Below, piece by piece: positions 14,757-20,374 of a stretch of 20,374 bases of DNA. Below the pieces are notes generated by a model. It was given only the letters and a program-made list of their open reading frames with translations, had not been told where the DNA came from and did no database searches. Source of the stretch: a virus; the IMG/VR virus record IMGVR_UViG_3300034066_001997, positions 1 through 20,374 of that record, one strand, 5' to 3'. Positions within the stretch are counted from its first letter, which is position 1. Each line of letters begins with the position of its first letter. A program made the translations under genes and the position numbers.

Positions 14757-15299
14757 TTATTCATTAATTACGATAATAGAGCCTCTTTCGAGTTCGTTGT
14801 TCAAGATATTTGCAACATCTTTAGATAAATTTCGAGCAAGGTCATTACTAGTAGGAATCTTTTCAAATTTTGCCGGTACGATTTCCGTTCTAGTCACCTT
14901 TTCTATTTTATCTATTTTTAGTGGACCTTGGCTGGCATTTCCACGTCCATTTGGTGTTGCAAGCAGATTGTCCTTAAGCAGAAAGGCTGCATAAAGACAT
15001 TTGATTACTTCTGGTCTGTTATTTGTATCAATCAAAATTCCAAGTGCTTTACCACATAGGAATTTAGAGTAATCATTTAAATTAACTCTACCCATGATTG
15101 ATTCGGATACATTATGTACTACTGTAAGGAAATCCATTTTAGACGCTTCCACGCCTTTTATGACTCTCATTACCAGACCTTGTTCAGAGTAATCTACTTC
15201 ACCACTACTACTAATTGTGTAGTCGTTGGTTATGGTAAGACAAGAGTCAACTAGCTCGGCTAGTCTCAACTTGTCGTACCGATCCAATTTTACTCTCAT
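14757..15299 (-). CDS. Hypothetical phage protein, 180 aa
   Basis: A soluble-looking mixed alpha/beta protein that starts 8 nt after the upstream gene ends. The N-terminus (MRVKLDRYDKLRLAELVDSC) is basic and helical. The middle holds several short hydrophobic helices (DFLTVVHNVSESIMGRV; LCGKALGILIDTN; VIKCLYAAFLLKDNLL) followed by a glycine/asparagine linker (ATPNGRGNASQG). The C-terminus has helical segments ending NILNNELERGSIIVINE. I see no known motif. With the next gene upstream it forms a two-gene unit placed after the 1.7-kb noncoding block. Confidence 0.72.
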   Translation of the reverse strand: MRVKLDRYDKLRLAELVDSCLTITNDYTISSSGEVDYSEQGLVMRVIKGVEASKMDFLTVVHNVSESIMGRVNLNDYSKFLCGKALGILIDTNNRPEVIKCLYAAFLLKDNLLATPNGRGNASQGPLKIDKIEKVTRTEIVPAKFEKIPTSNDLARNLSKDVANILNNELERGSIIVINE

Positions 15300-15307
15300 G
15301 GCAAGTA

Positions 15308-15778
15308 TTAGTCTTCGAAGTTATATACTTCGCGTTTTTGGTTGTTTGCAGAAATTACATCAGTCAAACAGCCGATTTGTCCTTGAAGATCTTTCATGAT
15401 CTTTTCTAGTCGAGCTTTTTCAGCTCCATTCATTGCATTGCAGAAATCTGCACAAACGGCATATTCTCCAAACCATTTTCCAGTTACACCATCAGTAGAT
15501 GTGGCAACTTGATCGGCTTTGGTAACAAATTCATGGGTACATGGTAAAGTTAGGCCTTCTTCGCCTCCGTTAACGATAACAACGTCAACACCACCTTCTG
15601 CTTTTGCAAGCTTCAAGCTGTTTACGTTTACAGTTTTTACTGTGTACAATTTAGCTTGTACATTGATTTTTTCTTCATCGGACTTAGCCCGGTATCCTGC
15701 GTCAACTGAAGTACTTACGATAGAGTGAATTGCGCCTCCAAATAAACCTTGGAAATTTTTCATTTTATTTTTGCTCAT
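15308..15778 (-). CDS. Hypothetical phage protein, 156 aa
   Basis: The first gene after the 1.7-kb gene-free block. It has a glycine- and serine-rich N-terminus (NFQGLFGGAIHSIVSTSVDA), a beta-rich central part (KLYTVKTVNVNSLKLAKAEG, VDVVIVNGGEEGLTLPC) and a helical C-terminus (NAMNGAEKARLEKIMKDLQG, QIGCLTDVISANNQKREV). Its G+C is a little above the local average, which may reflect high expression. Met1 and Met6 are both possible starts; the upstream sequence (AAAAAATATAAAGTT) has no Shine-Dalgarno, as usual here. The function is not recognised. It could be an abundant early protein, given its leading place in the operon. Confidence 0.72.
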   Translation of the reverse strand: MSKNKMKNFQGLFGGAIHSIVSTSVDAGYRAKSDEEKINVQAKLYTVKTVNVNSLKLAKAEGGVDVVIVNGGEEGLTLPCTHEFVTKADQVATSTDGVTGKWFGEYAVCADFCNAMNGAEKARLEKIMKDLQGQIGCLTDVISANNQKREVYNFED

Positions 15779-16199
15779 AACTTTATATTTTTTATTGATT
15801 AAAAAACTATTTTATTTTCTCTTTTTGTAGTCTACTAAACTCTTACGATAAAACTTATTGTAGAATTTTTTGAGCGTCTACGTACAGTAAATCTTTTTAC
15901 TATACTTTCTTTTAACAGGACGTAATGTTCACCATGCGGGGTTAACTTAACTATCGTCTTACATTTAAAGAATTCTGTTGTTTTTAAATAGACACGTTAT
16001 TTACGATAACGATTTGGGTTTACGCCAATGCAGTCCATATTTATATAATTGGGATGCTAAAACATATATTGTCCAAGTAATATGTGGCTCTATCACATTA
16101 TTATCTTTACAATCTATCGAACAACTGTCGAGTCATAACTTCGATTCAAATACACTAATAGCAATATATTGAAATAGAATTAAAGAGACATATGTTTTT
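15779..16199. other. Gene-free A/T-rich stretch upstream of the 156-aa gene
   Basis: I see no convincing gene. A 64-codon plus-strand frame (15978-16172, TTG start) has no family resemblance and is probably chance. There are short inverted repeats, such as GTTAACTTAAC around 15940 and a GTTAT/ATAAC hairpin near 15995-16010. This stretch probably holds the leader and promoter for the 15.8-kb gene, but I cannot identify a Bacteroidota-type promoter (TTTG, then TAnnTTTG) with proper spacing. Confidence 0.4.
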
Positions 16200-16830
16200 G
16201 CATATACTTTTTTGTTTGGAAAAAAGATAAAACTTTGGTAAAACAACGAACTTTGTATCAATTCCTGTCTCTAATGAGGAGATAGTTTTCTGAAGTTCCT
16301 ATGCCAGGGCTTACACCTGGGTTGAGTTTTGTAATCTAGCTTGTGTACCGCATTAGTAATCACTTGATCGAGCTAATGTAGGCTTAGTTTCGACGCATTT
16401 AGCGCCCCGCTAAGGGTCTAGAATTTGTTTATTGGAGTAGAGTACCTAATCATCACTTGCGCTCATTAGGGGACCTCTAAATAAGGTTTTTGAGTGGTTG
16501 ACCTTCCACTATTGAGAAGCATTGAACTGTTTCAGTTCTTTTCGCATATTATAGACAGTAATACACTACTTTTATGCTAAAGCGATACGTTTTATCGCCG
16601 GTAGGATAGTATCTGATATATCACATTTCTGTCTCGTCGAATAGTGAATTAAGGGACGTTGGTTTAGGGTTAAGACTATCGTTATACCCCGATTCTCAGG
16701 TTCTCTAGCTTTTATTACTAGAATGTCCATCAGTAGTTTTAGGCCACTACAACACAGCGATGCCTGGATGTTCCTTATTTTACTTCGTCTAACATCTCGA
16801 AACGACGAATGTCTGCATCTTTTAACCTAA

Positions 16831-16890
16831 AGGTATATTGGGAATCGAACCCAAATTAAGCCAAGACTTGAGAGCTGAATTATATCGCCT
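16831..16890 (-). other. tRNA-like minihelix 3 inside the large noncoding region
   Basis: TTGGG-TTCGATT-CCCAA (16838-16854, minus strand) is a standard T-arm, followed by TATACCT (16831-16837). Upstream, AGG-CGA-TATA (16881-16890) could form a 7-bp acceptor-like stem if CGA is bulged. Between them lies a small hairpin (AAGT/GCTT) just before the T-arm, like the variable arm of a class II tRNA. At 60 nt it has no D-arm or anticodon arm, so it is a tRNA-like element and not a tRNA. Confidence 0.5.
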
Positions 16891-17439
16891 ATTGTGCTTA
16901 GATTAAATGTTTCACCATATAACTTTTGCAGCGATTTTATATTAAATAGATCAATCTCGTTTACATGTTTCCATATAAATACCGTCGTCTTCTGGCCGGG
17001 GTTTTCTTTCAAACCTGTTTATTCTTCCGCCTAATTTAATATATTGTGAATAAACTCAAATTGAACTGATTTATTCTGCACTTTTTTCCCATGTGCATGG
17101 TCTGCTTGTGAAGCATACTATTACATTCTGAAAGGGACACACCTTTCCGCTTCTCATTGATATTGCGTGAATGTCTAAAAACATGTCGGCCTTCGCCTTA
17201 ATCTCCTGCTTAGTTCAAAAGCTAAGACATAGATTCTACTTCTTCTATAGTGAAGCTTAAACACCTTGTTGTTGCTTGACGATATTCCCTTTCGGTCTAG
17301 GCTGCAACCACGTATCACCTACATTTTTGAGCATTTTGTATAGCGATAGCTCCCAATCGCTTTTAGTATCTGGCAAATTTAATTGATCCATCATCAAGCC
17401 AGCATATACTAATTAAAAGATTATACATGTTAACTAACT

Positions 17440-17482
17440 CTATATACATACCCCTTTTCTGTTTTAAAAGGTATCTGTATAG
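17440..17482 (-). other. Long hairpin directly after the 124-aa gene
   Basis: A stem formed by CTATA/TATAG, an internal loop, ATACC/GGTAT and TTTT/AAAA begins directly after the stop codon of the upstream gene. There is no U-run after it on the minus strand. It may mark the 3' end of the sigma-factor transcript or the 5' border of the large noncoding RNA region. Confidence 0.45.
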
Positions 17483-17857
17483 CTAATTTGGATTAGACAG
17501 ATTTCTAGCTCTCTGTGTAGATATTTCTCCTGTTTTCAAATTCAAGAGGCGACTCCCATCTTGCAATTTAGAGATATCTAAAGTTTCTGATTTAAGATCT
17601 TCTTTTGATAAATATTCTATCTCGAGATCTGTTTTACTGGAATATCCAGTTAATGAACAAAGACTTTTTTTGATTCTTGTCTGATATGTTAAAATATCAA
17701 ACTCGAGCTTTTCTTGGAGTTCTCTTAAGTTGAATTCGTATCTTTCACTGCCATATAATTTGACATAACGCAATTCCCTTGTTTCCATTAATGCTTCCTT
17801 GAGCCTTCTTACTCTGCAAGAAACTAATCTTGCAATTTCAATTTTTACTTTATCCAT
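17483..17857 (-). CDS. Hypothetical phage protein, 124 aa
   Basis: A small, highly charged protein. The N-terminal half is predicted helical and basic (KIEIARLVSCRVRRLKEALM, then NLRELQEKLEFDILTYQTRI), with heptad-like spacing that could form a coiled coil. The C-terminal part is polar (TDLEIEYLSKEDLKSETLDI, then LLNLKTGEISTQRARNL). There is no membrane segment or known motif. It follows the membrane-anchored 132-aa gene after 12 nt and is the last gene before the large noncoding region, so it probably ends the sigma-factor operon. Confidence 0.7.
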   Translation of the reverse strand: MDKVKIEIARLVSCRVRRLKEALMETRELRYVKLYGSERYEFNLRELQEKLEFDILTYQTRIKKSLCSLTGYSSKTDLEIEYLSKEDLKSETLDISKLQDGSRLLNLKTGEISTQRARNLSNPN

Positions 17858-17869
17858 AACTTTCTTTAT

Positions 17870-18268
17870 TTAAAATGTAAAAACAACTTCGATAGGATTC
17901 TTTGTATAATCAATATGAAGTATTCCACTGGAGCCAGGCTCATCTAACGACGTTGCTATTCCAGATTCAGATGTTCTATTAAACGTGTTCTCAGAGGTTC
18001 TCGTAGCGGCAAGTTCCTTGTTCGATGATTTAATAGTTTTTATCTCTTTACATTTTACTAGAGCAGGTTTAATTGCTTTAGTGGTTTCAGGATATCCCTT
18101 GCTTACTTTAAGTAAGTCAGAAACACATTGAACATCTTTGTTGATTAACTCAGATGTAGAAATCGCTTTGTATTTTATGTTCTCGACAGACACTAAGTCG
18201 TGTGTGTGGAAAAACATCCCTAAACAAAACATAGAGAGGATCCAGATAAATTTAACTATATTTTTCAT
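17870..18268 (-). CDS. Small membrane-anchored protein, 132 aa
   Basis: The N-terminus (MKNIVKFIWILSMFCLGMFF) is a basic start followed by one hydrophobic helix, so it is either a signal peptide or a membrane anchor. The rest is hydrophilic and Ser/Thr/Lys-rich, with two or more cysteines outside the helix, and would face the periplasm. It shares size (132 aa), topology and composition with the protein encoded at 19222-19620, with a 286-aa protein between them. Such N-anchored, Ser/Thr-rich small proteins in phages can be spanin-like or envelope-associated factors, but there is no direct evidence for lysis function. The start follows ATTGAGTGCAAA, with no Shine-Dalgarno. Confidence 0.7.
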   Translation of the reverse strand: MKNIVKFIWILSMFCLGMFFHTHDLVSVENIKYKAISTSELINKDVQCVSDLLKVSKGYPETTKAIKPALVKCKEIKTIKSSNKELAATRTSENTFNRTSESGIATSLDEPGSSGILHIDYTKNPIEVVFTF

Positions 18269-18286
18269 TTTGCACTCAATTTATAG

Positions 18287-19147
18287 TTAATAACCTTTCT
18301 CTACATAATTCTTCCGGCGCTTTTCTATTTGCTCTCTTTTGGAAGGATTGCAATAGGCTACCACCCGATGGACGAATTCTTGTTTTGATTTAATGTTTTC
18401 AAGATTCATTTTGTCAATCAAAGAAGAAATCTTTTTGTCCTCAATATACCCATAGATTTGGGCTTGAGTAGGGTTCATGGCATTTTGAAGCTCGTTGGCA
18501 ATAGAATACGGCTCTGTTGCAATGCGATCTTCAATTAGCTTTCCAATAAACTTGGCTACTTCTAAATCATCCCATTGTTTAAGATGCTTCTTTGCTGATG
18601 CAAATGCAACTATTGGTCCTTGCGTACGGAAAATGGATGTTAGATAATTGTGCCAAACTTTAAATACTTCTCTTTCGGGAAATAAAGCTACGATGGATAA
18701 CCATGCTTCGGCTAACGACGCACTTGCATCAATTTTCTCAATATACAGATTTACTGCAGTTTCTATATTTGAGGTAAAGTTGCTTTTCAATAATCCTTCG
18801 ATGATTGATACGGTAGATGCCTTTTCGTCTCCATTGGGTAGAGTTTCATCTTCGCTATCAAATTTTAGGGTTACTTGTGTGTCTTTTGGTAATAATGCGA
18901 TATTCACATTCGGCATTAAGAACTGCAAACTGGTTGAATCAAACATATCAAGATTAAACTTAATCTCAGGCATGCATTTATCAACTGTTGCCATTAAAGC
19001 GGATTCCAACATAACATCTATTGCGGTAATACTCTTCAATAGAGCATTTAGCTGTCTTTGGTTTCCACACTGCCTTGCAAGCTCTGATTTTGCTACAAGG
19101 ATTTCACGGTATTTGAACATATGATCCATGTTCATTTGAAGATTCAT
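18287..19147 (-). CDS. Hypothetical phage protein, 286 aa, with a strong Shine-Dalgarno
   Basis: A soluble, mainly helical protein of unknown family. Residues 1-60 look like a coiled coil (MFKYREILVAKSELARQC, then QRQLNALLKSITAIDVML). A middle part (about 85-130) is acidic and beta-like, and the rest is helical (IETAVNLYIEKIDASASLAE, LKQWDDLEVAKFIGKLIEDR), ending in a basic tail (PSKREQIEKRRKNYVEKGY). Its start is preceded by AAAGGAGGAATTTAT, an almost perfect Shine-Dalgarno at normal spacing, in contrast to nearly all other genes here. M5, M7 and M10 are possible internal starts, but the RBS fits Met1. It lies between two small membrane-anchored proteins, so it may act with them. Confidence 0.78.
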   Translation of the reverse strand: MNLQMNMDHMFKYREILVAKSELARQCGNQRQLNALLKSITAIDVMLESALMATVDKCMPEIKFNLDMFDSTSLQFLMPNVNIALLPKDTQVTLKFDSEDETLPNGDEKASTVSIIEGLLKSNFTSNIETAVNLYIEKIDASASLAEAWLSIVALFPEREVFKVWHNYLTSIFRTQGPIVAFASAKKHLKQWDDLEVAKFIGKLIEDRIATEPYSIANELQNAMNPTQAQIYGYIEDKKISSLIDKMNLENIKSKQEFVHRVVAYCNPSKREQIEKRRKNYVEKGY

Positions 19148-19170
19148 ATAAATTCCTCCTTTTTTTAAAT
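19133..19170 (-). promoter_or_regulatory. Strong Shine-Dalgarno and A-rich leader of the 286-aa gene
   Basis: The minus strand has a long A-rich stretch, then AAAGGAGG, then 7 nt (AATTTAT) before the ATG at 19147. AGGAGG is a full match to the anti-Shine-Dalgarno. Other starts in this window follow A/T-rich sequence with at most AGGA, so this site stands out. It may secure translation under conditions or in ribosomes where the signal matters. Confidence 0.65.
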
Positions 19171-19221
19171 TTTTGATAAATCTAACTTTCTCTTTTTTCT
19201 TCTTTGTTTTTTTATTTTAAC

Positions 19222-19620
19222 TTAACTAGTATTAACTATGTTGTCACTCCTTGGAGGACTGTGAGCTCTTTCAGTTAGAACAGTGGGTGTTGCCGGCAAT
19301 GTCGATTTGCTAGCAAGATTGTTATTTGTAATTTTAGACAAAGTAAGTGTATTCATCACAAGGCTTTTGCGAGACACTTGTGTATACACATCTTTATTAC
19401 AAACACAATCTTTAGTTGAAGAAACTACAGTTTTCTTAACTGTTTCAATTTTCGTTCCTTTTTCTATGTGATTGGCACAAGAAATTCCGGATTCAGAACG
19501 AATTACAGTTAAGCTATTTGTAGCTTGGATTCCTCCAACAAACACACCCAATAAAACAACAAGAAACGTCTCAAGCAAAAATCTGATAATGCTAGAGGAC
19601 AATTGATTTGTCTTTTTCAT
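19222..19620 (-). CDS. Small membrane-anchored protein, 132 aa
   Basis: The N-terminus (MKKTNQLSSSIIRFLLETFL, continuing VVLLGVFVGGIQA) is a basic stretch followed by a hydrophobic helix, suiting a signal anchor or a cleavable signal peptide (possible cut after GIQA or ATN). The mature part is Ser/Thr-rich, with four closely spaced basic/polar repeats and three cysteines (one at SGISCANH, two in DCVCNK) that could form a disulphide in the periplasm. The C-terminus is proline-rich (TLPATPTVLTERAHSPPRS). It lies 4 nt after the sigma factor gene, so the two are coupled. Function unknown; possibly envelope-associated, by topology only. An anti-sigma role would fit the ECF neighbour, but no anti-sigma motif is visible. 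Confidence 0.72.
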   Translation of the reverse strand: MKKTNQLSSSIIRFLLETFLVVLLGVFVGGIQATNSLTVIRSESGISCANHIEKGTKIETVKKTVVSSTKDCVCNKDVYTQVSRKSLVMNTLTLSKITNNNLASKSTLPATPTVLTERAHSPPRSDNIVNTS

Positions 19621-19624
19621 ATAC

Positions 19625-20251
19625 TTATTCTTTTTTGGTTATGTATTTTTTAATTTTTTTACGATAATTGTGAATAGAACTCTTTACAGTCCCTATGCTA
19701 ACTCCAAGTTCCTCCGCTATTTTGGAGTATGGAATTTCTTCTTCTCTTAATTTTACTATTTCATACTCTCTTTTGGTTAATGACTTAATGGCATCGTTTT
19801 CTAGTAATGCCATCTCTTTGTTTATAAGGCTTGTTTCAGGATCTGTATAATCAGAAATCTCTATAACATTTGCCATCTCATCGTCAAGTGATTGAGTGTT
19901 GTATTGATTCTTACCGCTACGTATATAATCAATAGCATGATGATTTGCAATTGTTTTAGCCCACATAACAAATGAAAAGTCTTTTGTGTATTTGTGTAAG
20001 TTTTTGTAAATCTTTATAAATGTCTCAGATGTTAAGTCTTCTGCGACTTCTTTGTTTTTTACTATATTGTATATCGCTACATAAATTACCTTTTGGAATT
20101 CATTATACAGATTAGTAAAGGCCTTTTCTGACCCATTTTTAGCCTTCTCTACTTCTTCTTTTACATTCATATTATGTATATTAAGGTTAGATAGCTTTGT
20201 TACCATAGACTCAACCAAGAATCTATGGCTTATCGTTCTTCCATCCGCCAT
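19625..20251 (-). CDS. ECF-type sigma-70 family RNA polymerase sigma factor
   Basis: Predicted sigma factor that would direct host RNA polymerase to a set of phage promoters. Region 2 lies at about residues 43-112: AFTNLYNEFQKVIYVAIYNI, VAEDLTSETFIKIYKNLHKY and FVMWAKTIANHHAIDYIRS. Region 4 lies at about 148-205 with a helix-turn-helix: LTKREYEIVKLREEEIPYSK, then IAEELGVSIGTVKSSIHNYR. The linker of about 35 residues between them lacks region 3, so it has ECF architecture. The longest frame starts at 20251, but Met28 (20170), just before VKEEVEKAKNGSEKAF, gives the usual ECF N-terminus; either could be correct. It begins 15 nt after the upstream partial gene ends and is followed at 4 nt by a membrane-protein gene. 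Confidence 0.9.
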   Translation of the reverse strand: MADGRTISHRFLVESMVTKLSNLNIHNMNVKEEVEKAKNGSEKAFTNLYNEFQKVIYVAIYNIVKNKEVAEDLTSETFIKIYKNLHKYTKDFSFVMWAKTIANHHAIDYIRSGKNQYNTQSLDDEMANVIEISDYTDPETSLINKEMALLENDAIKSLTKREYEIVKLREEEIPYSKIAEELGVSIGTVKSSIHNYRKKIKKYITKKE

Positions 20252-20266
20252 TTGACGATAATAAAT

Positions 20267-20374
20267 CTAGTGTTGCGCGTCACTAAGGCGATATTCTTCT
20301 TCTTCATCAATAATTATTTTAGAATTATTACTTGAATCCAATACTCCAAAAAGGCAAGTCTTACAGTATGGTCC
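20267..20374 (-). CDS. C-terminal end of an unidentified protein (5' part outside window)
   Basis: This frame is open from the right window edge for 35 codons and ends with TAG at 20267-20269. It reads GPYCKTCLFGVLDSS, then an Asn/Ser/Lys/Ile linker, then an acidic stretch IIIDEEEEYRLSDAQH. The CxxC pair could be half of a zinc site. It lies 15 nt upstream of the sigma factor gene in the same direction, so it is probably part of the same operon. It is too short for a functional call. Confidence 0.55.
   Translation of the reverse strand, partial: GPYCKTCLFGVLDSSNNSKIIIDEEEEYRLSDAQH

Larger units (their letters stand above)
16200..17482. ncRNA. Hairpin-dense gene-free region of about 1.28 kb: very large structured RNA candidate
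   Basis: No gene of convincing length occurs here, yet perfect short stem-loops follow each other almost without pause. Examples: 16265-16285 (7 bp, one G-U), 16304-16320 (CCAGG/CCTGG), 16350-16379 (7 bp), 16399-16413 (TTAGCG/CGCTAA), 16445-16470 (CCTAAT/ATTAGG), 16524-16538 (GAACTG/CAGTTC), 16582-16598 (GCGATA/TATCGC), 16784-16809 (TTCGTC/GACGAA), 17048-17076 (GAATAAA/TTTATTC), 17103-17115 (TGCTT/AAGCA), 17130-17147 (GAAAGG/CCTTTC), 17209-17226 (CTTAG/CTAAG), 17342-17361 (AGCGAT/ATCGCT). Local G+C is higher than in the flanking spacers. Size and density recall the large ornate phage RNAs GOLLD and ROOL, but I cannot match a consensus. The strand is unresolved: two wobble pairs favour plus; purine-rich loops, the T-arm and operon direction favour minus. 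Confidence 0.5.

Noticed and set aside
15978-16172. Plus-strand 64-codon frame in the gene-free block
   Set aside because: TTG start, opposite to all neighbouring genes, no motif, and no support from neighbours.
13162-16890. CRISPR array or integrase attachment site as explanation of the repeated T-arm elements
   Set aside because: There are no regular repeats and spacers, the three elements differ in sequence, and no integrase gene is in the window; an att origin cannot be excluded for a single copy.
16827-17012. Minus-strand 61-codon frame from a TTG start with a helix-turn-helix-like NIKSLQKLYGETFNLSTIGD segment
   Set aside because: A stop codon lies two codons upstream, the start is a weak TTG, and the last part is the T-arm of the tRNA-like element, so its coding look is probably accidental within a structured region.
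17257-17394. Minus-strand 45-aa frame MMDQLNLPDTKSDWELSLYK...
   Set aside because: Composition is protein-like, but it is short, has no ribosome signal and contains the perfect hairpin at 17342-17361. I could not decide between a small gene and structured RNA, so I left it out of the feature list.
18648-19124. Plus-strand 158-codon frame opposite the 286-aa gene
   Set aside because: It is antisense to a gene with a strong ribosome-binding site and shows no recognisable domain; most likely a by-product of codon use in the real gene.

Overview
The window looks like part of a tailed-phage genome whose host is probably a member of the Bacteroidota. It is AT-rich (roughly one third G+C by eye) and densely packed. 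Most start codons follow A/T-rich stretches without a Shine-Dalgarno motif, as is usual in Bacteroidota. The gene set is a phage replication/recombination module: DnaG-type primase, SSB-like protein, DnaB-type helicase, Sak4-like RecA NTPase, RecE-like nuclease and an ECF-type sigma factor. A crAss-like (Crassvirales-type) phage is plausible, but no terminase, capsid, portal or polymerase gene is visible, so the taxonomic call is inference. I saw no sign of stop-codon reassignment.

Layout. The left edge (1-843, + strand) is the C-terminal end of a larger protein. It meets the long minus-strand cluster at a bidirectional-looking hairpin terminator (about 898-942). All other credible genes are on the minus strand, so the biological order runs from right to left. 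It starts with the 3' end of an unidentified CxxC gene and an ECF sigma factor, then two small membrane-anchored proteins flanking a 286-aa protein, then a 124-aa protein. A gene-free block of 1.7 kb full of stem-loops follows. Next come six hypothetical proteins (15.8-12.5 kb) and the DnaB-type helicase. After another hypothetical protein comes a RecA-like NTPase gene interrupted by a group I intron, then the SSB, the primase, a divergent ligase-fold protein, an 880-aa zinc-ribbon protein, an M20/M42-type metallopeptidase, a compact ncRNA candidate, the RecE-like nuclease and a last hypothetical protein.

How it fits together. Primase, helicase and SSB would run the replication fork. The RecE-like exonuclease and Sak4-like NTPase would handle end processing and strand annealing/exchange. 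The sigma factor could redirect host RNA polymerase to a phage gene class. Many genes abut or overlap, so they are probably co-transcribed.

The most unusual content is RNA. It includes (i) a group IA-like intron (9310-10323) with an HNH endonuclease frame that overlaps the ribozyme core at both ends; (ii) a structured ncRNA of about 230 nt closed by a perfect 13-bp stem and followed by a U-run (2477-2706); (iii) a gene-free, hairpin-dense region of about 1.2 kb (16.2-17.48 kb) that could be a very large structured RNA; and (iv) three separate T-arm-like minihelices (about 13.2, 14.5 and 16.85 kb), each preceded by a small hairpin, which look like the 3' halves of tRNAs without the rest of the cloverleaf.
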